A stretch of 64,000 nt of DNA from Oryzias latipes (taxonomy: Eukaryota > Chordata > Actinopteri > Beloniformes > Adrianichthyidae): NCBI RefSeq assembly GCF_002234675.1, contig NC_019870.2:659485-723484 (forward strand), in the 5' to 3' direction. How positions within the stretch are numbered: position 1 is the stretch's first letter; each line of letters starts with the position of its first letter. A program made the position numbers and the translations under genes. Shown here piece by piece: positions 15,911 through 28,299 of the stretch. The notes under the pieces are model-generated. The model had not been told where the DNA came from and made no database searches. It saw only the letters and a list, made by a program, of their open reading frames with translations.

Positions 15911-17165
15911 TTAGAAGAGCGAGGCTTTCTTCTTCAGGTCGTTTCGTCTCCATAGCGACAGGCGGTCGAACTCGGCCATCGACATCCCGAACACTCGCTG
16001 GAAGTCGTCCGCCGACAGATGCCTCTGACGGGACAGGAAACAAACCCCCCCGTCAGTGAGGCCGGCCCACACAGTCAGACCCAGAGGGGCGGCGAGCCTC
16101 ACCTCCAGACGGGTGCGGTCCACTCCGGGAGGCAGCTTGGAGCGCCCCCTGTGGGTCACGACCAGGGCTTCATACGGAAGAATCTGTGCAGAACAGGAGA
16201 GGCGGGGGGGGGGGGGGGGGGGGGGGGGGTCAGGTCAGCACCTTCACCACCTCAATCTGTGATGTCATAAACCCGTTTGATTGACAGAACGCCTCAGTTT
16301 CAGGAGAAAACACGTTAGCTTAACGCTAACAGTGAAGCTGAAAAGCTGCAGGTGAACATGAAGGAGACGCCACCTGCAGCTGTCTGATGCCGATTGAGTG
16401 TCGTCCCGTTTGGATCAAATCTCTCATCAGCACGGATGCAAAAGCACCAGAATGAACCCCCCCCCCCCCCTGAGATGTTTTAGCCACACACGGCATTCAG
16501 CAAGTTAACTAACGAGCCGGGACGTCGACAACGGTGCTGTCTTGTTCCTCACGTTATGTTTTTGTACGACAAACTCCTCAGAGGAACACAAAATAAACAC
16601 AAAGAGACGCAGATTGTGTTTGGTGGGGGCGTCAGCATCACCTTCTGCTCCAGGATGCTCGGCAGAGAGTTTCCTCGGTCCATGCGGTCCCTCCGAGACT
16701 CTCCGTTCTGCAGACAAGAAGGCACACTGCTGCAGTACCGCCAAAGAGCAGCAGGGGGCGGCGTGGAGCCACACAGAGCCAGAGCCACCCATTCAGCATC
16801 CAGACTTCAAAGACCTGCTCCCATAAAAGGGGTGTTTTTGGAGTTTTTAGCGAGTTCTGGGTTTCTCATGACGGAGCACAGATAGAAAATACTTCAGAGT
16901 TAAAACGGCATTTCTGAGTTTGTCTTTATTCAATCGTTGTGAATCAGGAGCAGATGAAAAATGCCATTTGAAAAAGATCGTATTTGTGATGAAACAAGTG
17001 AAATGGGCGGGGCCAAAGTCTCCAAAAAATAAATAACAAAACATTCAGAAAATATTGAGTTTGAGAAGAAGTGAGGCTTTAAAAAATGAAAAAGATCAAA
17101 TCCTCCTCCTATCATCCCAGATTATAAAGCAGAGCTGGGTTTAGGTCATGCTGTGAAAGAAGCGT

Positions 17166-17206
<41 letters not shown>

Positions 17207-20200
17207 ATGCTCACCTGAGCGGCTGCTGAACGCCACAAAGATCAGAGAGATCCAGAAAAGGAGGAGAGTCATGATCAGAGGAGAAAGGCTGTTTTCATCA
17301 GTAAAGACATATTTTCTGAGCATCAAATGTTGTCTTAGTCCAACAGGAACTTCCTGTCAGCTGACCTTTGGAGGGCGGGGGGCTCGTACCTGCTGGGTTT
17401 TTGTCTCCGTCTGTGGAAAACTCTGCCGACTGCATCTGAAACCCAAAGACTTGGTTAGAGTCCCTCAGTCCTCTCCGGGCTCCCAGAGGCACCATCAGCG
17501 TTTCTATCATAAAGACGTTTCTGTTACTCAAAAACGTAGAACCAGAGGCGGACGCACCAGCAGGCAGAGGGGCCTGGGGCCCCCGACTCTAGGGGCCCCG
17601 AGCTGAACACTTAATGAAAATGTCTCAAACACATTTTACGTCCATCATATTACACAGTCTGTCATGAAAAAACCCTGAACTGGCTAAAACCGGATCCTGT
17701 CAAAGTGACCCCCCCCCCCGTCCTTCTGCAGCGATGGTACATTCCAGTCAGTTATGCGTATTTCCTGTTTCCTGCGAGCTCTGCTGCAGGAGAGATGACG
17801 TAATCCTGAGTGAAGTCGGGTTGATGGGTCTTTTAGTTTCCTCAGCGTATAACAATAATGTAAAGTTTCTAATTATTCTTTACATTCTAGACATTTTTAT
17901 TTCATGTTCTCCATTTCTGTATTTGTTACCAAACTTCCAAAAGTGCTGGAAGACGAATACAATAAGAAAAACAAGAAGAGAATAAAAAACTCTGATTCTT
18001 TTGCTTCTTTAGTAAAACTTGACAAAAGACAGAAAATAATATTTATTTATTTATTTTAGGAAGTGAAGATTAACAGTTTAGTTCATTTAAAAATGTCATA
18101 TTTTTCAGAGTTGAAATAATGTGAATCATATCAAAACATTTCTTCAACATTTAAAAGAGATTTCAGTTTTTAAATTCTTATCAGAACATTTTGATATCAA
18201 CCTTTTTTTTAAAGTGGACCCCAAAGGTAAAGTTAAAAATCCTAAATCTACATAATACAACCGCTGCAGGGGCCCCACGGGGCCCCCAACCTGCTAATAA
18301 TAAATATTTATTTTCCTGATAAAATAGTGTTTGGGACCGTGATACTTGGCAATATCTTTATTTATATCTAGATCTTCAGAATAATAAGAAATATTTAATA
18401 CTTATTTAAAATATATTATCATTATGTATCTTTATAAATTTTACTCTTCAATTTGTATTTCTTTAAAAATGTTTTGTTGAATTAAAAAATAAAAACATCT
18501 TAAATTGTCGTATACAAAATACTTTTATGGAGGAATAATAAAATATGATTTTCACAAAAAACTTTTGCTGAAAACAAACTTAATTTTTAAATCTTCAAAT
18601 GTATCAAATCATTTTCTACATGAATGTGAGAAGCAGATCAGTTCTTACTCTGGTCAGACCGGAACGTGACGGAGACTTTGTAGAACCAGCAGACAAACCT
18701 GGAAACACAAGAACCGCAGCTGAGAAAAGCTCCGCCCACAGAGACCTCTCCTTGTCTGCGCAGGCTCCTGCGCAGACCAGCTACATCAGACTAGCCTGCG
18801 CAGACCAGCTACATCAGACGAATCAGTGCAGACAAGCCTGCGCAGACAAGCTACATCAGACTAGCCTGCGCAGACGAGCTACAGGCGACTGCAGACTTAC
18901 TGTTGTGCATGTGCGTTCTGTCGGGGAGCGACTGTGTCTTCCTCCTGAAGTGGACGGCTTTCTCCTTCTCCTCCTTGAGGATCAGACGGCCCAGGTTGGA
19001 CTGGATCTGAAGATGCAGCAGAAACCCCGGAGAACAGGAGGTCAGAGGTCAAGGTCACCTCCTCGTCCCTCAGAGTTGGGCGGCGGTCACAAACCCTCTG
19101 CAGCTCCTGCTCCTGCAGCGTCTCCGCCTCCTCTGTCAGGTCTTCAAACTCGTCCTCCTCCGGCAGCTTCTTCTTCTTCCTCTCGATCTCTGTGGGGGGA
19201 GGGGCGCTGGTGTCAGAGCGGTTTCGGATCAGCACGCGGCGGTCCACGTGTGTCTGTGTGCTGTTACCCATGGCGGCCAGCGAGGGGGGGCAGGGCCAGT
19301 ACTCGGTCTCGATCTTGGAGGGCATGTTGGGGTCGGGGGGCTGAGCAGCGGGGAACTTGGCGGCCTTAACCACGCTGCTGCCCTCCCCGTGTTTGAGGGC
19401 GTCTGCAGACAGAGAGAAGCTGCTGAGCGGCGGCGGCGGCGAACACAGACGTGCGACAGACGGCTGACCTTACCCTGTTTGTAGATGGGGGGCTTCCTGT
19501 AGATGTTGGTCCCGTTATCTGGAAGAAGATCAGAAGATTCTGCATCAGAGAAAGAGACACAAGAGTTCTCCAGGATTCCTTAGGAACCAAAGGTTTTCCT
19601 CCAAAACTCTGAATCTGCAACCAAAGACCAAAAACAGGACATGCGGGGGGGGGGGGGTATTGAACCACCCACCAATTGTTCAAGTTCTCCCACTTCAAGA
19701 GATGAGAGAGGCCTGTCATTTCCATCGTAGGTAAACCAGAATACCTGTACTGCTGCCATTTCCCCATCCTGGGACTAATAAAGGAATATCTGATCTAAAA
19801 TGAGAAAATAAGATCCAGAAAATCACACTGCAATCCTGACTGAGCCGTGATTTTACGCGGTCACCAGGGCGCAGTGTTAAGGGGGTGTTTTTGTCACTTG
19901 GGGGGCAGTGTTCAGGGGTGTGTTTGTCACACCCAAGTGACAAAACACCCCCCCTAACACTGAGCGTAAATCCAGGTGAGGGCGCAAAGGAGAACTGACC
20001 GCGCGGGATCACGGCTCAGTCAGGATTGCAGGCGTGTAGTTGTAAAATGGGGGGGGAGGTTCCTCACTCAGTTCCTGAATACGCCGCTCAGTTGTCTTTA
20101 TGGCAGAGATGAAACGCCATACCAGAACTATTTTTATCTGTGCATTATCACTTTTTAATGCACACCCAGCAGCCAATCAGAATCGAGTATGGACCTGGAC

Positions 20201-23200
20201 CGTGGTGTAAAGTACTGAGTTGAACTTTTCTTTTCCACCATAATTTACAAAGAAATTCTTGAAAAATCAATCAGTCAAAGTGATTTTCTGGATCTTATTT
20301 TGTCACAGTTGATGTTTATTTAAGCTTCTCTCGTCTTTTTAAGTGGGAGAACTTGAACAATTGGTGGCTGACTGAAGACGTTTTGCCCCACAGTACACGA
20401 CTACATGGAAGGCGGGGCTTAGTTTGATCTGAAAGGAACTTCCTTGATGGCTCACTGTGCACGTCCATGAGTGTGCACGTGTGTGAGGTTGTTACCTGGC
20501 CGGTGGAAGTGCTGCAGGCTGGTGCTGATCTTGCGTCCTGCCTGCAGCTGCAGCGTGGATCCTCCAGGTGAGCCGCTCTCGCTCTCCGCCCGCCGACCTT
20601 TCACCTGGACAGAGAAGATCCGGGTTGAGATTCTGACCGACGGCTGATCAACCAGCTGAGGTTCTGCTGGACGGGGGCTCTGATGAGCAGACAACCCCCC
20701 CCCCCCCCCCGGTTCCCTCTGGGGTCGCCATAGTAACCTGAGGGAGGAGCAAAGCTTGCCACAGACGGCGAACGGTTCTTCTGTTCAGACACAAAGTAGC
20801 CATTAAAGCAGAGCAGAGATCCAGATGCTGCAGAACCTCCGGAAGGCAGAAACTGAAAAGTGGGCGGAGCTCTTACCTCAGGAGACAGGGCGGGCGATAT
20901 GGCGGGAGGAGACAGGGAGCGCTGCAGAGACAAACAGATCCTGCTGAGTCAGCCGTCGCAGACGCCGCCGTCACATGATCAACATGAAAAACGCCGCTTT
21001 TTGTCTGCAGGTGGAGGTCTATCGGTCTGTCCACATGCACGAGCGTGGTGTGTGCACGCACCTCTCTGCGTGGAAGGTCGAGGGGGGAGAAGCTCAGGTG
21101 CGGCTGATAGGTCATCAGGTCGGGCCGCTCCACCTGCAGGATGGCTTTGTCTTTGGGCAGCGCCGCCAGGTCTTTGTAACCCACCACCTGGTCGTTCAGC
21201 CGGGTCTGTGCTCACGTGCACGCGCGCGCATACACACACAGCACACACAGCACACACACACATCACACGGTTTCCTGCTGATCCTCGAAGCAGAAATGCT
21301 TCAGTTTTTCGGAGAAATCTTACTTTTTTACGTTTCTGTCTAACAAACGGATCTAAGTTCAGGAAACGTCTGCAGGAGAACCCGGAGAACGAGGAATAAC
21401 AGGTAGGACTGGTCCGTCAGAACCATCGCATCAACCGTCTTCTGTGTTAAAACCACGGAACAACGTTCCTCTGACTCCGCCTACTCCTGTCAACATGGGG
21501 GGCATTCCAGGAAGCATGTTTAAACTCCCCTGACTTTAAGCCTGAACTCTGGCTGAAATAAGCCTGGGGGGTCTTCCAGAAAGCAGGTTCTGCTAGCTCC
21601 CACGGTACGTTTGAGGCTAAGGAAGTGGATAACCTCAGCTTTCTGTTCCAGAAATGGAGGTATGTTTCAGGGTAGGTCAAGTTGCCATAGCAACTCATGC
21701 TCTGAACATAACCTGGTCTGGAGCAGGTTTAGTTGAAGCTTAGTTTATTTACAGAGAGGTGAAGCAGCATGGCGTGTCCATTTGAAGATGATCTAGAGCA
21801 GGGGTGTCAAACTCATTTTGGTTCGGGGGCCACATTCAACCCATCTGATCTCAAGTGGGCTGGACCAGTAACGTAAAGGAAAAGGAAAAATAACAGCTTT
21901 ATTCTTGTTTTTTTACCTAATTGGAAAACATGCCTCAACCAACATGGTAGCCTAATCATTTCTTATTACACATTCATTCACAGAGGCCAATGGATCTTAA
22001 AGAAAATTAATTTCACTTTAAAAAATATTGGTTTATTCAATTTTATACAGCCTGAATATTTTAAATCTGACACTGAAGCAATCCTGATAACAAATTCTAG
22101 AGGGGCTACAGACAAAAATGAAACATCTTCCTAAAATGTAAACGTCCAAACGATGACAAAATGACACTAAATTAAACTTGCAAACATTTGTGAGAATCAG
22201 AGTTTGGAGTTAACCTCCTTTCTCTCCTGAAACTTCACCAGACCGTCAATATCAGGATTCAAATCCTGAGCAGAAACACATTTACTGTCATTCAAGTCTA
22301 CAAAACACAATGAAATGTCCATTATTATCATTCATTATTATAAGAATCTTTTCCTGTTTCTGCCTGAATTTTGTGGCAACACCTGCCTTCTTCCTGACCT
22401 TTGATGGAGCGCCATCAGTGACCAAAATTACTTCATGTGACCAGTTCACTTCAACATTGTCCAGCACAGTAACTAGAGAGCTGACTATGTCATCAGCTGT
22501 TGTTGTGTCCATCAACTCCAGAAACTCCACTGTGACGTCTCTTCATCACCTCTAATAAACATGCACAGCTGTACATATCTGTGATGTTGGTGCTTTCATC
22601 AATAGTGACTGAAAATACAATAAATGACTGGATTCCTTCATATGGCTGCCCATGTTTCCTCAGAGATGTTGGATCTGATAGTAATTCTTGACAGACTCAT
22701 GTTTAAGGTCGACTGCTTTTTGGGAACAAGACTTCTGCAGCCTTCAGCATTTTTCAATAAGTTCACCATCAGAAAATGGATTGGATGTTTGCTCCAACTT
22801 ATTTGCAATAAGGTAGCTAGCTTTCACTGCTCCATCACTGACGTCACGGCTGCAGTAAATCCAGATGGTTATTTATCGGTCCAGCTAATAGTTGCTAAAT
22901 ATTTTTTTTCTTAACTGCAAATGGTGAAACTTTTCTTTGTGGAGAGTCTCATAGTGGTGCTGAATGTTGTGTTCTTGGAGAACCTGTTGATGACATACCA
23001 AGCATGCAGGTTTGCATTCAGCTCAGGACTTCACTTCAACCTTTATTTTTTTTGGACAACATTTTGGTCATTAGGGAGTCACTACTGATCATCCTTCAGT
23101 GGTGAGGCTCACAGGGAACCAAACTACTGCCTACCCAGACAAAGAGCTGTTAGGTTTCGTTTTTGGGACATGCAGAGTTATGTTGTTTCACCTGTTAAGC

Positions 23201-25580
23201 TTTTCCTTCGCTCCCCCTAGTGGCGGAATTGCGCATTTCGGTTATTTCTTTAAAAAATCATAACTCGCCACAGGAATGGACTAGAAACTTGCTTTTTTTA
23301 AACATTCTTGTGATTTTCACTCTTCATGTGTGGGCTGGACTAAGCCACCTGGCGGGCCGGATACGGCCCGCGGGCCATATGTTTGACACCCCTGCACTAG
23401 ACAGTGCTCTGAACCTTTTTTCTTCAATGATTTGTGATCTTCACATGTGTCCATGGATTACATGAAATCTTTCCACCTTTATCCACCTTTGTCAATGGTA
23501 GGGAGAACACGTCAATGGAAGGGGGGGGGGGGTCATCTAAGATAGCACAAGGGATAAGTAGGTGTAACTTTGGTGCTGCTGTTAGATTGGCACTGCAAGG
23601 GATTGTGGGATACCAATCCCTTTGCCTGTCTGGATGGATTTGGGTTTAAGTGTGGGTTTTTGACCAAATGTGTTTAGTTGTTTAGCTGTTTTACTGTGTT
23701 TTGTGTAGTTATTTGTCCAGTTATGTTTAATTTTTTCTGCACCATGAGTGAGAGGGAGGAAGAGGAGGATGAGTTCTTATAGCAGCCCTACTGTGAAATG
23801 ATGAATTCAGAGATATGGCAAATGGTTTCACAATGTGAATCCATTTTGTTTCAGTTATTTTATTGTTATAAAAATGAGAATATCTGCAGGCTCAAACTTA
23901 GACATATGAGAGTTCAAGAATTACAATAAGATAAGATGGAAAATCTTTAATTGAATTGGAGTAAAATGACATTTAGTTAGATAAATATGTAAATTTGAGT
24001 TGTATAAACAATTATTGAGTTTTAAAGACGTAAGAAATTAAGTTGAATAAATTTAACTCAATCACTTGTTACCAATAGAATTAATTTAAGTTGGATAAGT
24101 TATATATATACATGCGCCACAATGGAAATAAGATCAGAAACTCGTGCGTTTACTTTGTTCTGTTTCTCCAAGCAGAAACTCTTTCTTTTGCTGATGATGC
24201 AGCCGTGTTACTTTATTGATGGTCGTATAATCTTCATACGCCGTCATTAAAACCTCAGACTCCGTCTCACTGAAGTATAGCGCTCTCTCTCTTTCTCCAC
24301 GCGTTTCCATGGTAACTCCAGAAATCGGCGATCCATTGAGAATGTCTTTATGTACCTGCTGTGCACGTGCATTAACCCAGGGTTACCAAGTGGAGCGTAA
24401 TTATGCTAACCCATATCCGGTCTTTAGGAACCGACATACCCAGAGTAAACAAGTTCAGGTGGTTTTCAGCCAGAGTTCAGGCTTAAAGTCAGGGGAGTTT
24501 AAACGGGCCTTCTGGAATACCCCCCTGGTGTAACCGTTTAACAAGTAAACAAACAAACAAACAAACAAAGTCTTCAGCTCCTCTGAAACACAGGAAGCTC
24601 CTCGTCACGTGATGATGATGATGATGATGATGATGTTTTTCACCCCACCGTTCTTCAGCAGCTACCGTCTGAACATGTTTAGCATAGCTTAGCATCCCAG
24701 ATGTCACTGGAAACAGTTGACAGGTTTTTTACAGACTGTCGTTCTTCATCGTTAACGAAGTTCCAACGTTTTCTGAAACTGAGAAAAGCGGCTATGTGGC
24801 GACATTTCTACACCAGAACAGCTGATTTACACAGTTAGCTTAAACGCGTCGCTACAGTCGTGTTGCGTGTCAACACAAAGCTGGAATGACGGTAAACGCT
24901 GAGAGTTAACCTTCAGTTAGCGAAGGCTTTGATTAAACATTTGTATCCGTTTGTTTTAATGACTGAACTTGTTTGTGACTCCCAGACGTTTCCTTTCACT
25001 ACAGTTACAGTTTGTAGCATTTGATTAGCAAGATTAGCTTCGTACACAATTATCGCTGATTTTCCTCCTTTGAGTCTTTTTCAGAGCAGCTTTAGCTTTT
25101 TGTTTTACGTCAACCAGGAAACATTTTGACCTGTTCTTTAGTTTCTCTCCCATAAATCATATCAACCACCCTTTTTGGTTCATTTTTGTCGTGTTCTTCC
25201 TGCTTCTAGCTGTAAATTCGGCTTCACAGGCTGGGATAGGCTCCAGCAACCTGTGAGCCCAAAAGGGATCAGGCAGGTTCAGAAACTGGATGGATGTTGG
25301 ATGGATGGAAAGATGGATGTTGGATGTCGTCATGGGTCTTTGTGTGGGGGGTGGGGGTACCATGATGCCGGGGGCCGGAGAGCCTGGCGTGCTGGGTTCC
25401 TTGGAGGACGGCAGGTTGACCGGGGTTACCCGACCCTCCACCTGTGGGGGTCACAGGAGGAGGTGAGGGGGGATGTGGGGTTTGGGTCCAGTGGGACGGT
25501 TGTCCTGATGATGAAGATGATGAAGACGGATTACCTTCTGCATGTCTGGAGACGGCGGTCCTCCGTTTGCTTCAGAGCAG
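15911..25580 (-). CDS. dmtn: Dematin (actin-bundling, villin headpiece), 15 exons
   Basis: Actin-bundling protein of the spectrin-actin junctions under the erythrocyte membrane, also in other cells. Exons in transcript order: 25580-25535 (ATG 25543-25541), 25441-25361, 21205-21062, 20921-20877, 20604-20496, 19518-19474, 19402-19268, 19189-19095, 19006-18901, 18698-18649, 17435-17390, 17225-17215 (micro-exon), 16707-16642, 16183-16103, 16024-15911 (stop TAA). All phases agree, giving 378 residues against 383-405 in human. Landmarks: [15 protein letters not shown] in the third exon; [20 protein letters not shown] and [10 protein letters not shown] (exon 7); a Glu/Lys-rich segment (exon 8); RMDRGNSLP (exon 13); and the headpiece ending in [23 protein letters not shown] and DLKKKASLF. 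The terminal KKKAS serine matches the PKA site known to control dematin bundling. The 5' UTR exon end near 25580 is inferred. Confidence 0.95.
16204..16229. repeat. G26 homopolymer in dmtn intron
   Basis: Twenty-six G in a row (C on the sense strand) 21 bp upstream of the acceptor of the penultimate dmtn exon. Length may be imprecise in the assembly. Confidence 0.85.
17167..17205. repeat. (CA)n microsatellite
   Basis: About 19 CA repeats just downstream, in transcript sense, of the dmtn micro-exon donor; (GT)n in the transcript. Confidence 0.95.
17215..17225 (-). CDS. dmtn: Inferred 11-nt (or 8-nt) micro-exon of dmtn
   Basis: Upstream exon 17435-17390 ends in phase 1 and downstream exon 16707-16642 must start in phase 0, so splicing them directly breaks the frame. 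Between them the - strand shows a pyrimidine-rich stretch, GCGTTCAG, CAGCCGCTCAG, then donor GTGAGC. Using 11 nt (or 8 nt from the next CAG) restores the frame and gives NPAAAAQNGES or NPAAAQNGES, lining up with the Gln-Asn-Gly-Glu of human dematin. The sequence and frame logic are direct; use in vivo is inferred. Confidence 0.7.
19668..20370. repeat. Nested inverted-repeat (foldback-like) element
   Basis: Three layers of inverted repeats share one centre. Outer: CCACCAATTGTTCAAGTTCT at about 19668 against its reverse complement near 20345-20370. Middle: AAAATAAGATCCAGAAAATC near 19805 against 20280-20302. Inner: a perfect 23-bp arm 19828-19850 against 20009-20031. The core has further palindromic GTGTTA/TAACAC and GTCACTTG/CAAGTGAC pairs. 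It lies in a dmtn intron. Probably a foldback or nested MITE; no family assigned. Confidence 0.75.
21799..23394. mobile_element. hAT (Charlie-like) transposon remnant, ~1.6 kb
   Basis: Terminal inverted repeats begin CAGGGGTGTCAAAC at both ends; just inside are GGGGGCC and GGCGGGCCGG stretches typical of this group. Flanks are ATCTAGAG and CACTAGAC, sharing CTAGA at the centre, a plausible decayed 8-bp target duplication with the hAT preference for TCTAGA. A transposase remnant is read on the - strand near 22288-22530. Many stops elsewhere; dead copy. Confidence 0.75.
22288..22530 (-). pseudogene. hAT transposase fragment
   Basis: Reads [13 protein letters not shown] then [10 protein letters not shown], the pattern around the catalytic acidic residues of Charlie-type hAT transposases (and domesticated GTF2IRD2-like proteins). 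80 codons between stops; the rest of the protein is broken. Confidence 0.6.
23395..23553. mobile_element. piggyBac-like MITE, copy 2 (truncated)
   Basis: Right about three quarters of the MITE seen complete at 13297 and 28038, starting at CACTAGACAGTGCTCTG and ending in GATAGCACAAGGG. The left end is missing exactly where the hAT right terminus begins, so one of these insertions or a later rearrangement removed it. Confidence 0.8.
24611..24635. repeat. (GAT)n microsatellite
   Basis: Eight uninterrupted GAT triplets in a dmtn intron. Confidence 0.9.
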
Positions 25581-27295
25581 CTGCAGAAGACAGAAGACAG
25601 GCGGTGAGTCCACGGCAATGCGCCCCCCCCTCCCCCCTCCCGCCATGACTCATCAGAATCAGAGCAGAGTAATCAGATTACATCCCTGAAAGCTTCTTGA
25701 TTCCTCAGAAGGAGGAACATCCAGCAAACGTGACAGGAGCAGATCACAAAACCGACAGATAAGGGGGGGCATCTGCGACAGAGGCTGGAGGACGTGAAAG
25801 AAGGTTCAATTCCCACCCCACGGTGAGGCCCTCTACACCACAGAAGCTCTCAGAGCTTCTACCATGTTGGATCTGGACATGAGACGCTCAGACACCAACG
25901 TGTGACGTTGCAGCGGCTGTCGGTCCGGTTGGTTTGACTTCCTGTTAGTCCAACAGCTTCCTGCCGTCACTAAACAGGTTTCCGTTGTTTCACGGTGATC
26001 CGGTGTGACTCCAGATTACAGTCTGGTTCACGGGAACGCTCTCAGGAAGGAAGGACTGAAGAACGGTTCTGGTTCTGGCGTCTGTTTGACCCCCCCCCCC
26101 CCCCCCCCCCCGCGCAGACTCACGCCCCCCGTCTGCACCCACATTTCCTGCTGGTTTGTGTCAGATTCAGCATTAAGGTGAGGGGGGGTCGCTAACTGAC
26201 AGGAACCGCCCCTCAGACTCCTAACAGCATGAGCGCTGTCTACCTCAGTGAGGGGGGGTCTGTCCTTAACTCAGTTTATCAGCCCCCCCAGCCGGGACAA
26301 CGCCCCGCCGCTGCCCAACCGCCGCTGCCGTGGTAACACTCCCCCCTCCAGGGAGGCTGATACAGGATCAGGTCTTCATCCTCCTCCCGAGTGTGTGTGT
26401 GTGTGTGTGTGAGTCACACACACAGCTGTGTTGTGATTCTGTGACTGATTGTCCCCCATAGGAAGTTATCCTAGAATCTGAGTTTGTGGATTTCTGTTCT
26501 TTACGAGGAAGCAGAGATGAAGATGCCGAGGTTCAGGATGGATCAGGAATGAGGACATCAGAGGGACAGCACATGTTCTGGTTCTGGAGATCCAGTCAGT
26601 CTGAGATGGTTGGGATGAGATGTCCAGAGGAGAGACTGAAGGATGCTGAGTGTAGAGGAAGACCAGAGAGGAGGATTCTGGATCCAGAGATGAAGACATG
26701 AAGGTAGCTGCTGGTAGAGGATGCAGGAGACAGACGGAGGAAGCTGATTGGCTGTGGAGACCCTGAAGGAGAAGAAGGTACCTCCACCCCCACCATCCAG
26801 GTACAGGGATGGGGTCTTCCTCCATCCACTGGTTCCTGATCAGACCTGGAAGACGACCAGGAGAGGAGATCTGCACTTTGTGTGTGTGTCCGTGTGTGTG
26901 TGTCCGTGAGTGTGTGTCCATGTGTGTGTGTCCGTGAGTGTGTGTCCATGTGTGTCCATGTGTGTGTGTGTTTGCTGGTTTGTGAAGGCTGAAGGTTTTA
27001 TCAGAGCTTTTAGCTGTCAGAGTCATCGATAAAGGTCTGTGTGTGTGTGTGTGTGTGTGTGTGGTCACTAATGGACCCCTCCCCCACAGAGTGAAGGTCT
27101 AAATGTAGATAATCCAGCAGAACATCTGATTGTGAGGAGGAACACAGAACCGCTGAAGTTCTGGTCTGAACAGGAGTGATGCCTCCCCTCCCGGTCTGGG
27201 ACAGTCAGGAACCTCCCTCCTGCAGAACCTCCCGTTTTCGAGAAGAACTGGAGGATCAGCGGGTCGAACCTCTTCCGGACCATCCGGACCGGGAG
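25581..27295. other. dmtn 5' intron region, no further exon recognised
   Basis: Sequence between the ATG-bearing dmtn exon and the CpG-rich block. It has C22 at 26090-26111, several GT/CA tracts (26396-26411, 26880-26970, 27038-27061) and no protein-like frame that I could assign. A non-coding first exon is expected somewhere upstream. Confidence 0.5.
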
Positions 27296-27860
27296 AGGTT
27301 CGAGGATGAGGCGGGAAAATGCACCGGAAGCTTCATCAGATTAAAGGGCAGATTATCATTCGGGGGCCGCGCGGCCGCTGCTCGTGCACAGATGCTCTCC
27401 ATCAGCCTCATTCTATCGCTCAAGGACGCGCGTGCACGCAGAAAAGCGTGATGATGAAGAGGAGCAGACCTTCGTCTGCGATCGAAGGCCGCAGTCCGAA
27501 CGAGCCTGAGCGCGCGACTCCCCGCAAATCAGCTGTTTGTGTTTAGACGGCGGCGGCGGGGGTCTGCTGCGGGGAAGGCGCGTGATGCCCGCGTGCGGGG
27601 GGAGGGGGGTCCGACGGTCCTACCTCACAACCGCGAGGGAGAGAAGACATCCAGGACCGAACCGGGAGGAGGAGACGGCTGACCCTCCGCGTGAGGAAGA
27701 GGAGGAGGTTCCTGTTGCTCCGCCGGTCCACAATGATACTGGGAGGGGGCCAGGAGGGGGTGGGGGCGCAGAGATGACGCAGCACGACGTCTGCCTCCTC
27801 CAGGCACGCGCTCGGCAGAGAAACCACAGTCACGTGACACAGACCAGGAGCTCCGCGCCT
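27296..27860. promoter_or_regulatory. CpG-rich block, candidate dmtn promoter
   Basis: Dense CpG (for example GGGGCCGCGCGGCCGC at about 27363 and GACGCGCGTGCACGC near 27425) in an otherwise CpG-poor region, 1.8-2.3 kb upstream of the dmtn start codon and between the divergent dmtn and pbdc1 genes. Inferred as the dmtn 5' end; no start site is visible directly. Confidence 0.45.
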
Positions 27861-28037
27861 CGCGGACAGTTCTTCATCTGGACGGTTCCGATGGATTTTT
27901 ATTGACCTGTTAATTTCAACAGAACTGTCACGAAGTTTACATTATGAACCAACAATAAAGACGTTTTAGCTTAACATGATTGTTTTCACCTAAAAGCAGG
28001 AAACATTGTAATTGATCACCTGCTGTGACGTCATTGA

Positions 28038-28242
28038 CCCTTGTTCTATCCTAGGCACTTTAACATTGGGAGTTGGGTCATCTAGACCCACTGGACAGTG
28101 CTCTGAACCTTTTTTCTTCAATGATTTGTGATCTTCACTGGTGTCCATGGATTACAGGAAATCTTTCCACCTTTATCCACCTTTGTCATGGTAGGGAGAA
28201 CACGTCAATGGAAGGGGGGGGTCATCTAAGATAGCACAAGGG
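28038..28242. mobile_element. piggyBac-like MITE, copy 3 (complete)
   Basis: 205 bp, left CCCTTGTTCTATC and right GATAGCACAAGGG inverted repeats, flanked by TTGA on the left and TTAA on the right. Nearly identical inside to copies 1 and 2. Confidence 0.85.
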
Positions 28243-28299
28243 TTAAACATGAGGGGCATTGATGAGCAGAACACAAACCACTCTGGAGCTTCAGGACTT

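Larger units (their letters stand above)
21497..24525. mobile_element. DNA transposon with ~60-bp terminal inverted repeats (Harbinger/ISL2EU-like?)
   Basis: Left end GGGGGGCATTCCAGGAAGC continues to about 21556 and is matched in reverse complement by 24465-24525, which ends GGAATACCCCCC. The motif TTTAAACTCCCCTGACTTTA is shared inside the arms. GGGGG..ATTCCAGAAAGC-type ends resemble fish Harbinger-superfamily elements, but I could not settle the target duplication, so the class is tentative. No intact transposase. It hosts a hAT-like element and a truncated piggyBac-like MITE, and lies in the dmtn intron between 21206 and 25360. Confidence 0.65.

Noticed and set aside
17141..17326. Signal-peptide-like frame [15 protein letters not shown] on the - strand
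   Set aside because: It is the pyrimidine-rich acceptor region of the dmtn micro-exon; no continuation or gene structure.
17550..18300. Possible hAT-like element (CAGAGGCGGAC start, GGGGCCCC motifs)
   Set aside because: I could not find a matching right terminus or a target duplication.
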